Shown here: positions 27,227-35,772 of the stretch, piece after piece
How positions within the stretch are numbered: position 1 is the stretch's first letter
Layout: each line of letters opens with the position of its first letter
Source: Palsa-295 sp963781105
Lineage (GTDB): Bacteria > Acidobacteriota > Terriglobia > Acidiferrales > UBA7541
Length of the DNA stretch: 64,000 nt
Reading direction: 5' to 3'
NCBI GenBank assembly: GCA_963781105.1
Contig: CAWAED010000017.1
Location: 124,001 to 188,000, forward strand
Position numbers and translations under genes: made by a program
The notes under the pieces: model-generated
Seen by the model: only the letters and a program-made list of their open reading frames with translations
What the model was told of the DNA's origin: nothing
Database searches by the model: none

Positions 27227-27754
27227 ATGAGACTGGCTAGGACATCCATGACTTTCTTCACCGCTCTGGCATTGTCTTGTTGCCTTGTCCCCGGCGCGTG
27301 GGCGCAAGCCAAGCCCGCGGCCAAGGCTCACCACAAAGCCAAGGCAGTAGCCCCCGCGGCCGCTCCGGCAGCAGCGGCGCCTGCAGCGGATGCTGCGGCG
27401 AACTCGGGGAAGCCCCAAATTTCCGAAGTTGGTAAGCGGGATCCGTTCGTCCCTCTGGTGAGCGAGCACAAGACCGGCGGGCCGGTGTTGCCTCCGGGCA
27501 AAGCTGGCCTCGTCGTCGCAACTGTGCACGTGGATGGCACCGTGAGCGCGCCCAACGGCATGCTCGCGGTGGTTTCCAATCCCGACCAGCGTGTTTATTT
27601 CCTTCGAGAAGGGGACCGTCTGTACGACGGCGATGTAGAAAAGATCGGCCTGGACGGTGTGACGTTCAAGGAAAACTCTAAAGATGCTTTCGGGAAGCCA
27701 GTCGAACGCATTGTTACGAAGCGAATCTACCCGAGTGCAGGAGAGCAGCAATGA
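27227..27754 (+). CDS. pilP: Type IV pilus assembly protein PilP-like
   Basis: 175 residues. A signal peptide (through about residue 25, AWAQA) without an obvious lipobox Cys at the cleavage point, then an Ala/Lys-rich linker (30-65) and a small beta domain that begins with the PilP motif GKRDPFVPL. PilP bridges PilNO to the secretin PilQ in the periplasm. Classical PilP is a lipoprotein; this one appears soluble or signal-anchored. It overlaps pilQ by 4 bases. Confidence 0.85.
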   Translation: MRLARTSMTFFTALALSCCLVPGAWAQAKPAAKAHHKAKAVAPAAAPAAAAPAADAAANSGKPQISEVGKRDPFVPLVSEHKTGGPVLPPGKAGLVVATVHVDGTVSAPNGMLAVVSNPDQRVYFLREGDRLYDGDVEKIGLDGVTFKENSKDAFGKPVERIVTKRIYPSAGEQQ

Positions 27755-30210
27755 GGATTATGCGGAGGGCGTGGGGCCTGACTGCGTTGCTTGCGGCAGC
27801 CCTGATTCTGACGAATGGAGCACTCTCGGCCAGTGATGCGCCGGTGGTGCACGTAAAAGCGGTGGTGAAAGACGGCGCCGTGACCCTGGATGCTCAGGCC
27901 AACGGCCCGTTCGAATACACCACCTATCGCCCCAGCGAGAGCCTCTTTGTGCTCGACCTGACTGGCGTCTCGGCAGGTGACTCGGCGGGCGCGCGCATCG
28001 TGCCGTCGGAGCTCGTGAAGAGCTACCGGCTGACGACCTACGCGGCCGGCCAGAAGCCCGTGGTGCGCCTGGAAATCCTGGTTCGGCCCGGCGTCCAACC
28101 GCGCGTGGAGCGCAACGGTAATCAGGAACTCACGCTCTTTGTTTCCGCCAATGGCAATGCCGACGTTTCTGCCGAGCCGGTCGTCCCCGCGCCCACGCTC
28201 AAGCGGTCCTCGGCATCGGTGAAGGCGATCTCGACCAAATCTTCGGAAGCAGCCAAGGCTCCCGCTTCGAGTTTCGGGGCGATTGAGCAAGTGAATCTGG
28301 CGCAGAACGGCGAACAGACCGAAGTGAACGTCGTCGGCAACAATAAGCTTACCTACCACGTTCTCCATCTGCACAATCCTGACCGCATCGTGCTGGATTT
28401 CGCCGGTGCGCATTTGAAGACTTCGGAAAAGAGTATTGCCAGCAACCTGGACCCCGTGAAGGAAATTCGCCTGGCTCAGTTCACGCCCGAAGTTTCGCGC
28501 GTGGTAATTGACCTCCGTCAGCCGGCGCATTTCGTCATCAGTTCGACGAGCAATGCCGTCACCGTGGCGTTCTCCGCGGAAGCTCCCAGCGGCGCCGTGA
28601 AATCCACGCCTGCGGCCGCTCCGCAGCCAGCGGATGTCACCACCACGAAGGCGGACATCCCAGCGCCGACGCCCAGCAATGTTCCAGCGCCCGCAGCTGT
28701 GCTGCCCAGCGCTTTGACGCAAACGTCTGCCGCGCTCGCCGCACCGGCCCCGGTCGAACTTCCGCATGCTCCTGAGGCACCCGCCGCCAAGCCAGTAGTG
28801 GCTGCGGCTGTAGCTCCAGATCCAGCGAAATCCGCAAACACGGGCTATACCGAAACGAGCCAGCCCACCATCAGCACGCCGTCAGCGAATCCGGCGGCTT
28901 CCGGCGCGCAAGCTCCGACGCCCGCTCCGGCCGGGAAATATTCCGGTGAACCGATTTCCGTCAATTTGAAAGACGTGGACCTGCGCGATTTCTTCCGCTT
29001 GATTCACGAAATTAGCGGCTTGAACGTCGTGGTGGACCCCGCCGTCAAGGGCACTCTGACGATCGTCCTCGACGATGTGCCATGGGATCAGGCTCTGGAC
29101 ATCGTTCTCAAGAACAACGATCTGGATAAGCAACTCGATGGCAACGTGCTGCGCATCGCCACCAAGGAAACTCTGAAGAAGGAAGCCGATCAAAACCGCG
29201 AATTGGCCAAGGCGCAAGCGGAAGCCGCGGACGTGGTCACCACCACCCGCGTGCTCAGCTACGCCAAAGCCGCGGACCTGGTGCCCACGATGAAGAAGTT
29301 CCTCTCTTCGCGCGGCGACATCTTGGCGGACAGCCGTTCCAACACTTTGATCATCCGCGACATCCCGGCTGTTCTGCCGGTGCTCGACAACTTGCTGCGC
29401 CAGCTCGATCGCAAATCGCAGCAGGTGGAAATCGAAGCCCGCGTCGTAGCCGCCAACCGCTCGTTCTCCCGCGAAATTGGCACGGAGCTGGCTGCAGCGT
29501 TGGGCTCTGGAAATAGCACGGTGGGAGGCGCGACGGCCGTCGGCACCAGCCCGGTCATTCATACGCCAGCTCCGCCATTTTGCGTGGGCAGCAATTGCAC
29601 CACCACGAGCCCCACCACGCCGACCAGCGGCTCGTTGCCTTTGCTGACCAACTTGGGAGCGACGGTGCCCACCAGCGGCTTCAGCTACATCTTCCAGAAC
29701 GGCAGGTTCGCCCTGGATGAAATTATCACGGCGGCCGAAGAGCGCGGCGTCGGCAAGCTGATCTCTAAGCCGAAGGTCGTCACCCAGAACAACCAGAAGG
29801 CGGTGGTTAAGCAGGGAACCAAGATTCCCGTGCAAACGGTCGTTAACAACACCGTTTCCGTGCAGTTCGTGGACGCGGTTCTCGAACTCGACGTCACCCC
29901 GCAAATTACCGCGGAGGGCACCATCTATATGGACGTGGACGTCAAGAACGACCAGATTGACCAGTCCATACCGCGCGTGCAGGGCATTCCGGCCATCGAC
30001 ACCCAGGAAGCCAATTCCAAGGTGCTCGTTGCGGATGGCGGCACGGTGGTCATCGGCGGCGTGATCGTCACCACGCAGCGCACCGACATTCAGCAAGTTC
30101 CCCTGCTGGGCAGCTTGCCGGTGGTCGGCAATCTGTTCCGCCACACCACGGTCAGCTCCACGGCTCAGGAGCTTCTGTTCTTCCTCACCCCGCGCATTTT
30201 GCCGGGATAG
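27751..30210 (+). CDS. pilQ: Type IV pilus secretin PilQ
   Basis: 819 residues. Signal peptide, then two AMIN-like peptidoglycan-binding domains (about 30-130 and 170-275), a long Pro/Ala linker (280-390), secretin N-domains (from ISVNLKDVDLRDFFRLIHEISGLNVVVDP at about 395), and the outer-membrane secretin domain (about 590-815; RVQGIPAIDTQEANSKV, GGTVVIGGV, LLGSLPVVGNLFRH). Forms the outer-membrane gate for the pilus. Last gene of pilMNOPQ; a strong terminator-like hairpin begins 67 bases after its stop. Confidence 0.96.
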   Translation: MRIMRRAWGLTALLAAALILTNGALSASDAPVVHVKAVVKDGAVTLDAQANGPFEYTTYRPSESLFVLDLTGVSAGDSAGARIVPSELVKSYRLTTYAAGQKPVVRLEILVRPGVQPRVERNGNQELTLFVSANGNADVSAEPVVPAPTLKRSSASVKAISTKSSEAAKAPASSFGAIEQVNLAQNGEQTEVNVVGNNKLTYHVLHLHNPDRIVLDFAGAHLKTSEKSIASNLDPVKEIRLAQFTPEVSRVVIDLRQPAHFVISSTSNAVTVAFSAEAPSGAVKSTPAAAPQPADVTTTKADIPAPTPSNVPAPAAVLPSALTQTSAALAAPAPVELPHAPEAPAAKPVVAAAVAPDPAKSANTGYTETSQPTISTPSANPAASGAQAPTPAPAGKYSGEPISVNLKDVDLRDFFRLIHEISGLNVVVDPAVKGTLTIVLDDVPWDQALDIVLKNNDLDKQLDGNVLRIATKETLKKEADQNRELAKAQAEAADVVTTTRVLSYAKAADLVPTMKKFLSSRGDILADSRSNTLIIRDIPAVLPVLDNLLRQLDRKSQQVEIEARVVAANRSFSREIGTELAAALGSGNSTVGGATAVGTSPVIHTPAPPFCVGSNCTTTSPTTPTSGSLPLLTNLGATVPTSGFSYIFQNGRFALDEIITAAEERGVGKLISKPKVVTQNNQKAVVKQGTKIPVQTVVNNTVSVQFVDAVLELDVTPQITAEGTIYMDVDVKNDQIDQSIPRVQGIPAIDTQEANSKVLVADGGTVVIGGVIVTTQRTDIQQVPLLGSLPVVGNLFRHTTVSSTAQELLFFLTPRILPG

Positions 30211-30245
30211 TTATCGCAGGGAAAAACGGGGTTCTGAATCGGGAC

Positions 30246-31349
30246 GTGGCTCAGAAATCTGTTGACTTGAATTCAGGCCGGAGCCGAATCCATCGGCTCC
30301 GGCTTTGTCTTTCTCAGCATCGCGCTGACGCTCTCCTCGTCACTCATCTTCCCAACATCCGCTATCTCTGCGGATTTAGCGGAAGCTCCGCCATCCTGCT
30401 CGTCGAATCCTCGCGCGCCACACTTTTCACCGACAGCCGCTACACACTGCAAGCCCGCGAAGAAGTGCATGATGCCGCCGTATCCATCGCCCGCCACGGC
30501 TTGATTCGAGCTGTGGGTGAAGCTCTCAGGCGCCACCGCGGCCGCGCGCGCATCGGTTTTTCGCCTGCGCAGTTGACGGTCGCGCAGAAGGGCACCCTGC
30601 AATCCTTCGCGGGAGCCCGCGTACGCTGGGTCGCGGTACTCGGCGAGGTCGAGCGGCTGCGCGCCGTCAAGGACGCGGGAGAACTGGCCCTGATGCGCGA
30701 GGCGGCCCTTCTGATCAGCGATGTGTGGACGGCGGCCCTTCGTCACGTCCGGCCGGGCGTCTCCGAACTGGCCGTCGCCGCCGAACTCGAACGCGCCATG
30801 AAACTCCGCGGCGCGAGCGGCACATCATTCGAGACGATCGTGGCTTCCGGACCGCGATCAGCCTGGCCACATGCCCAGCCTACGCCCAAGCTGCTCAAGA
30901 AAAACGAGTTGGTCGTCCTTGACCAGGGTGCTATACTGCGCGGCTACTGCAGCGATATGACTCGCACCGTTTTCCTGGGACGGGCTGCAGGCAGGGTACG
31001 CGGGCTTTACAGCGCCGTTTTGGAGGCCCAACTGGCGGCCAAGGCGGCCATTCGACCTGGGGTTAAGGCCGGCGACGTGGACTTTGCGGCACGTAAAGTC
31101 CTGCGGCGTCATGGCTGCGTCCGTTATTTCACCCACAGTACAGGGCACGGGCTGGGAATGGAAGTGCATGAAATGCCGCGTCTGGGCATGCACGAAGAGA
31201 CAGTGCTGGAACAGGGTATGGTCATTACCGTCGAGCCGGGTGTATATATCGAGGGGCTCGGCGGCATCCGTGTCGAGGATGATGTGGTGGTGACGGCGCA
31301 TGGCGCCGAGGATCTGACCAGCGCTTCCCGGGAATTTCTAGAACTCTAA
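30246..31349 (+). CDS. M24 family Xaa-Pro peptidase
   Basis: 367 residues. Cytoplasmic aminopeptidase of the PepQ/PepP type that cleaves before proline. The metal ligands are visible: LDQGAILRGYCSDMTRTVF (two Asp), HSTGHGLGMEVHE (His), EPGVYIEGLGGIRVEDDVVV (two Glu). Start is GTG 30246 or TTG 30267; both lie before a strong hairpin (30277-30303) that is itself coding, and no start codon exists after it before conserved sequence. It is followed without a gap by accB; efp, often between them, is absent. Confidence 0.92.
   Translation: MAQKSVDLNSGRSRIHRLRLCLSQHRADALLVTHLPNIRYLCGFSGSSAILLVESSRATLFTDSRYTLQAREEVHDAAVSIARHGLIRAVGEALRRHRGRARIGFSPAQLTVAQKGTLQSFAGARVRWVAVLGEVERLRAVKDAGELALMREAALLISDVWTAALRHVRPGVSELAVAAELERAMKLRGASGTSFETIVASGPRSAWPHAQPTPKLLKKNELVVLDQGAILRGYCSDMTRTVFLGRAAGRVRGLYSAVLEAQLAAKAAIRPGVKAGDVDFAARKVLRRHGCVRYFTHSTGHGLGMEVHEMPRLGMHEETVLEQGMVITVEPGVYIEGLGGIRVEDDVVVTAHGAEDLTSASREFLEL
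30277..30312 (+). terminator. Intrinsic terminator-like hairpin inside the M24 peptidase start
   Basis: An 11-bp perfect stem (GCCGGAGCCGA with TCGGCTCCGGC, 30277-30303, loop ATCCA) followed by TTTGTCTTTC. It has the form of a Rho-independent terminator for pilMNOPQ, yet it lies inside the first codons of the peptidase gene. Confidence 0.65.
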
Positions 31350-31895
31350 ATGGCGAAAAAGTCGAACTCAGAATCACAGCCCGGCTCCCGCGCGGGCAGC
31401 GTTGACTTCCCGGAAGTGGAACGCATCCTCGCCTTCATGCAAAAGCATGGACTCGAGGAATTCGAATACGAGCGCGAAGGCTTCCGCATCCGGCTGAAGA
31501 AACCTTCGTCGCCGTCCGCTGCGGGATACGCGTCGCTGTCGGCACCGGAAATCGTAGTTGCTTCGGCGCCGCACGCGAGCCGCGCGGTTGCTCCGGCGCA
31601 AGCAGCGCCTCCGCCGCGCGAATCCGAACCCGCTCACTCCGAAGATCTCCACATCGTGAAGTCGCCGATCGTCGGCACGTTCTACACTTCGGCCAGTCCG
31701 GGCTCTGAGCCTTTCGTCGCCATCGGCGCGAAAGTCGAATCCGGCCAGGTGCTGTGCATTATCGAAGCCATGAAATTGATGAACGAGATTGAATCGGACG
31801 TCGCGGGGGAAGTGGTCCGTATTTTTGTGGAGAACGGCCATCCGGTGGAATATGGCGAAGCGCTCTTCGGCATTCGCCCGCACCGGAAAAAATAG
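31350..31895 (+). CDS. accB: Acetyl-CoA carboxylase biotin carboxyl carrier protein
   Basis: 181 residues. A helical N-terminal part, a Pro/Ala-rich linker (60-95) and the biotinyl domain with EAMKLMNEIE, where Lys142 carries biotin. It shuttles carboxyl groups from the biotin carboxylase to the carboxyltransferase in malonyl-CoA synthesis. The ATG follows directly after the peptidase stop; accC lies 32 bases downstream. Confidence 0.96.
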   Translation: MAKKSNSESQPGSRAGSVDFPEVERILAFMQKHGLEEFEYEREGFRIRLKKPSSPSAAGYASLSAPEIVVASAPHASRAVAPAQAAPPPRESEPAHSEDLHIVKSPIVGTFYTSASPGSEPFVAIGAKVESGQVLCIIEAMKLMNEIESDVAGEVVRIFVENGHPVEYGEALFGIRPHRKK

Positions 31896-31927
31896 CGCTG
31901 GAAACGGTTTGACCTAGTCCGAGGGAA

Positions 31928-33280
31928 ATGTTCCGAAAAATTCTGATTGCCAATCGCGGCGAAATCGCCCTGCGCATTCTTTCCGCTTGCCGGGAACTGG
32001 GCGTCAAGACCGTCGCCGTGTACTCCGAAGCCGACCGCAACTCCCTGCACGTCCGCTTCGCTGATGAAGCGATCTGCATCGGCCCGCCGCGCAGCAGCGA
32101 AAGCTACCTGAACATCCCGCAAGTCATCAGCGCCGCCGAAATCGCCAACGTCGACGCGATTCATCCCGGCTACGGCTTCCTCTCCGAGAACGCCAATTTC
32201 GCCGAAGTCTGCGAAGCCTCGCACATCACGTTCATTGGCCCGGAGCCCGATGCCATCCGCCTCATGGGCGAAAAAGACAAAGCCCGCGAAGCCATGAAAG
32301 AGGCTGGCCTCCCGATTATTCCCGGCAGCCCCGGCGTCGTCGCCGACGAAGAAAGCGCCAAGAAAATCGCCGCCGAAATCGGGTACCCGGTCATGATCAA
32401 AGCTGCCGAGGGCGGCGGTGGCCGCGGCATGCGCATCGTGCGCCACAGCCGCGAACTCATTTCCCTGTATCAGACTGCGCGCACCGAAGCCGAACAGGCC
32501 TTCGGTAGCCCCAACGTTTACATGGAAAAACTCATCGAGCATCCTCGCCACATCGAATTCCAGGTTCTGGGAGATAAGCACGGCAACGTCATTCATCTCG
32601 GCGAACGCGAATGCTCCCTGCAGCGCCGCCACCAGAAAGTTCTGGAGGAATCTCCCTCGCTGGTCGTGGACGCGGCCACCCGTAAGCGCATCGGCAAGCA
32701 AGTGGTGGACGCGCTGAAAAAACTCGGCTACTCCAGCGCCGGCACGGTGGAATTCCTGCGCGAAGAATCCGGCCAGCTCTATTTCATCGAAATGAACGCG
32801 CGCATTCAAGTCGAGCATCCCGTCACCGAGATGGTCACTGGCGTGGACCTGGTGAAGTCGCAAATCCGCGTCGCCGCCGGCGAGAAGATCACGGACATTC
32901 TCGCGCCCATCGAATTCCGCGGCCACGCCATCGAATGTCGCATCAACGCCGAAGATCCCGAAACGTTCACGCCTTCCGCCGGACGCATCACCGCCTTCCG
33001 TGTTCCGGGCGGTCCGGGCATTCGCGTGGACACCGCGAGTTACGCCGACGGCGTGATTCCTCCCTATTACGATTCGCTGATCGCGAAACTCATCGCGCAC
33101 GGAGATAATCGCGCCGAAGCCATCGCGCGCATGCACGGCGCGCTGGATGGTTTCGTCGTCGAAGGCATCAAAACCACCATCCCGCTGCACAAAAAAATCC
33201 TGGCCGACCCGGATTTCATCGCGGGGAAATTCGACACGCACTTTCTCGATCGTCCGGCTGCCGTAGCAGCCAACAAATAG
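31928..33280 (+). CDS. accC: Acetyl-CoA carboxylase biotin carboxylase subunit
   Basis: 450 residues, the usual length. ATP-grasp enzyme that carboxylates biotin on AccB: N-terminal MFRKILIANRGEIALRILSACRELG, the Gly-rich loop KAAEGGGGRGMRIV, HRHQKVLEESPS-like region (QRRHQKVLEESPS) and the active-site EMNARIQVEHPVTEMVTG. GAGGG precedes the ATG. Cytoplasmic, first step of fatty-acid synthesis. Confidence 0.98.
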   Translation: MFRKILIANRGEIALRILSACRELGVKTVAVYSEADRNSLHVRFADEAICIGPPRSSESYLNIPQVISAAEIANVDAIHPGYGFLSENANFAEVCEASHITFIGPEPDAIRLMGEKDKAREAMKEAGLPIIPGSPGVVADEESAKKIAAEIGYPVMIKAAEGGGGRGMRIVRHSRELISLYQTARTEAEQAFGSPNVYMEKLIEHPRHIEFQVLGDKHGNVIHLGERECSLQRRHQKVLEESPSLVVDAATRKRIGKQVVDALKKLGYSSAGTVEFLREESGQLYFIEMNARIQVEHPVTEMVTGVDLVKSQIRVAAGEKITDILAPIEFRGHAIECRINAEDPETFTPSAGRITAFRVPGGPGIRVDTASYADGVIPPYYDSLIAKLIAHGDNRAEAIARMHGALDGFVVEGIKTTIPLHKKILADPDFIAGKFDTHFLDRPAAVAANK

Positions 33281-33295
33281 ACCGCGGAGGCACGG

Positions 33296-33934
33296 TTGTT
33301 CCCGGCCCTTTACGCGATACTCGACGCAACTCCCAGCCTCCCACCCGAGTCCACACTCTCTTTCGCCGAAAAACTTGCCGCTGCGGGCGTCGAGCTGATT
33401 CAATTGCGCGCGAAGAACCTCTCGTCGCGCCGCTTCCACGAATTGTCCGCCGCCCTGGTCAGGCGCCTCGCGCAATATCCCGTTCGGGTAATCGTCAACG
33501 ATCGCCCGGATATCGCCGCCCTCGCAAGCGCGCACGGCGTACACGTTGGCCAGGAAGATCTCCCCGTCGCGGATGCTCGCAAAATCTGCCCGCCCCAGCA
33601 ATGGGTGGGGGTTTCGACACACAGCCTCGAGCAATTGCGCGCTGCGGACCTCACTTCGGCGGATTATATTGCTGTGGGCCCCGTCTTTCCGACCGTCACC
33701 AAAGAGAATCCTGACCCGGTTGTGGGCCTGGAATTTCTGCGCGCAGCGCGAAAAATAACGCGGAAACCCCTTGTGGCAATCGGCGGCATCACAGTACAGT
33801 CCGCCAGCGAAGTATTTAAGGCCGGAGCCGACTCAGTAGCGGTAATCAGTGATCTGGCCACCGCGCCAGACCCGGCCCAGCGCGCGCGCGAGTATCTGGC
33901 ACTCGCTAAGGCGTTCAATTCAGCCCGGACCTGA
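33296..33934 (+). CDS. thiE: Thiamine-phosphate synthase
   Basis: 212 residues. TIM-barrel enzyme that joins the pyrimidine and thiazole halves of thiamine phosphate: GVELIQLRAKNLSSR, VIVNDRPDIAALASAHGVHVGQEDL, GVSTHSLEQL, YIAVGPVFPTVTKENPDP and VAIGGITVQSASEV are all present. The start is TTG 33296 with GGAGG ending five bases before it. Follows accC closely; no other thiamine gene is near. Confidence 0.94.
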   Translation: MFPALYAILDATPSLPPESTLSFAEKLAAAGVELIQLRAKNLSSRRFHELSAALVRRLAQYPVRVIVNDRPDIAALASAHGVHVGQEDLPVADARKICPPQQWVGVSTHSLEQLRAADLTSADYIAVGPVFPTVTKENPDPVVGLEFLRAARKITRKPLVAIGGITVQSASEVFKAGADSVAVISDLATAPDPAQRAREYLALAKAFNSART

Positions 33935-33945
33935 AGGCACACTGG

Positions 33946-35493
33946 ATGGCGGAACAAGTCCAAACAATCAGCGGCGTCGCAGCAGCCACCAGGCAACCGG
34001 AGCTCGTTAAAGGGCTCGGCCTGTTCGATTCCACCATGATTGTTTGCGGCTCGATGATCGGTTCCGGAATCTTCATCGTCTCCGCCGACATCTCCCAGCA
34101 AGTCCGAAGCCCCGGCCTATTGCTGACCGTCTGGATCGTCGCCGGAGTCATGACCGTAATCGGCGCGCTGAGCTACGGTGAATTAGCTGCCGCGATGCCG
34201 CACGCAGGCGGCCAGTACGTCTACCTCCGCGAATCACTCGGCCCACTCTGGGGCTTCCTCTACGGCTGGACCATGCTGCTCGTCATCCAGACCGCCACCA
34301 TCGCCGCCGTCGCCATCGCCTTCGCAAAATTCACGGCCGTGATGGTCCCGTGGTTTTCCGCCACTCAATGGATCTGGAAACTCGGTACTGTGGGCCCGTG
34401 GCAATTTTGGTTCGGCTCGCTCGGCCCCTACAACGTTGGCCTCAACCGTCAGAACCTTCTAGCCATCGCCTCCATCGTGCTGCTTACCTGGATCAACACT
34501 CGCGGCCTGCGCATCGGCAAAATCGTGCAGAATATTTTCACGGTAGCCAAAGTTGGCTCACTCGTGGCGCTCGCGGGAATCGGCTGCTGGTTTTCCACTG
34601 CGATCGCGCGCGAGGTTAACTTCACCGATTTCTGGCGCAATGCCAGTTTGTGGGCGATGCATCCATATCCCACGGATCACCCCACGTGGACCATCAGCAC
34701 GATCACGCTGGTCGCCGTCGCACTCGTCGGCGCGCTTTTTTCCGCCGACGCTTGGAACAACATCACCTTCACCGCCGCCGAAGTGAAAAATCCCAGCCGC
34801 AATCTCCCGATTTCGCTGGCGCTCGGCGCCGGAACCGTGATCGTCCTTTACGTCCTCGCCAACGTAGCCTATCTGCGCGTGCTTCCCATCTCCGGCGATC
34901 CGCACGGCGCAACGGCTCTCGCTCGCGGCATCGAATTTGCCGCTGACGGGCGTGTTGGCACTGCCGTCGCCGAGGTAATCTTCGGTCCCGCCGGCGCAAT
35001 CGTGATGGCCATCGCCATCCTCGTCTCCGGCTTCGGCTGCAACAACGGCCTCATTCTCTCCGGCGCGCGCATTTACTACGCCATGTCCAAAGACCGCCTC
35101 TTTTTCAAATCCGTCGGCAAAGTAAATAAATATCACGCGCCGGGAGCCGCGCTCGTCGTCCAATGCATTTGGGCTGCGATCCTTTGCCTCTCCGGCACCT
35201 ACAGCCAGCTGCTCGATTTCCTGATTTTCGCCGTCCTTATTTTTTACATCCTCACGCTCAGCGGCCTTTTCATTCTGCGCTGGAAACGCCCGGACATGGA
35301 GCGCCCCTACAAAGCCTTCGGCTATCCGTTTCTTCCGGCGCTCTATCTGGTGATGGCGGTATTCATCGAAATTCAGCTTTTGCGTTATAAGCCGCAATAC
35401 ACGTGGCCCGGCTTGATCATAGTGCTGCTGGGCGTTCCGGTTTATTTGCTCTGGAAACAAGCAGGGAAGTCAGAGGCAACGCAGAGTTCGTAG
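33946..35493 (+). CDS. APC-family amino acid permease
   Basis: 515 residues with about 12 membrane helices. The first helix carries the APC motif MIGSGIFIVSADI (about 43-55), followed by SYGELAAAMPHAGGQYVYL (about 76-94), both substrate-site hallmarks; later VSGFGCNNGLILSGARIYYAMSKD and a C-terminal KPFGYP-like loop (KAFGYPFLPALY) resemble the LAT/serine-threonine exchanger branch. Transports amino acids across the inner membrane; substrate unknown. A 20-base palindrome starts one base after its stop codon. Confidence 0.92.
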   Translation: MAEQVQTISGVAAATRQPELVKGLGLFDSTMIVCGSMIGSGIFIVSADISQQVRSPGLLLTVWIVAGVMTVIGALSYGELAAAMPHAGGQYVYLRESLGPLWGFLYGWTMLLVIQTATIAAVAIAFAKFTAVMVPWFSATQWIWKLGTVGPWQFWFGSLGPYNVGLNRQNLLAIASIVLLTWINTRGLRIGKIVQNIFTVAKVGSLVALAGIGCWFSTAIAREVNFTDFWRNASLWAMHPYPTDHPTWTISTITLVAVALVGALFSADAWNNITFTAAEVKNPSRNLPISLALGAGTVIVLYVLANVAYLRVLPISGDPHGATALARGIEFAADGRVGTAVAEVIFGPAGAIVMAIAILVSGFGCNNGLILSGARIYYAMSKDRLFFKSVGKVNKYHAPGAALVVQCIWAAILCLSGTYSQLLDFLIFAVLIFYILTLSGLFILRWKRPDMERPYKAFGYPFLPALYLVMAVFIEIQLLRYKPQYTWPGLIIVLLGVPVYLLWKQAGKSEATQSS

Positions 35494-35513
35494 GGGCACG
35501 GCATGCCGTGCCC
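35494..35513. repeat. 20-base perfect palindrome at the permease stop
   Basis: GGGCACGGCATGCCGTGCCC, a perfect inverted repeat directly after the TAG of the permease gene. It could act as a transcript-end hairpin. The same kind of GGGCACGGC/GCCGTGCCC element is dispersed in many bacterial genomes. Confidence 0.7.
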
Positions 35514-35576
35514 GTCGCTTGATTCGCCGGTGGAACGGTTCTCGCAACGTGGGTGTTTCACTGGCGCTCTGAATTT

Positions 35577-35605
35577 GATTTTGTAGCGGCGCACTTCAGT
35601 GCGCC
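35577..35605 (+). repeat. Palindromic repeat, TTCA-centre family
   Basis: GATTTTGTAGC followed by a 7-bp stem GGCGCAC/GTGCGCC (35588-35605) around TTCA. The 21 bases 35571-35591 are identical to 58316-58336, while the stem arms differ by paired changes. Confidence 0.75.
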
Positions 35606-35696
35606 ATCGCTGTCGCGGCAAAATCGTGTCTGTGCTATTTTCTTCGGCCCGCGCGGGGGCGGGCTGATTCGGTGAATGTGAAATAATTTGCCGTTA

Positions 35697-35727
35697 TCTG
35701 TGTTCATCAGTGTTCATCTGTGGTGAT
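35697..35727. repeat. Short TGTTCATC-type repeat
   Basis: CTGTGTTCATCAGTGTTCATCTGTGG-type sequence, an imperfect tandem of GTGTTCATC. This short motif is found dispersed in intergenic regions of several bacterial phyla. Here it is between the two permease genes with no gene of its own. Confidence 0.5.
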
Positions 35728-35772
35728 GTTGACTTAGAATCGCGCGCGCCAACTTGAAGGAGAACATCGCGA

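Noticed and set aside
31682..33634. A 650-codon open frame on the - strand
   Set aside because: Antisense to accB, accC and thiE, with no conserved motif.
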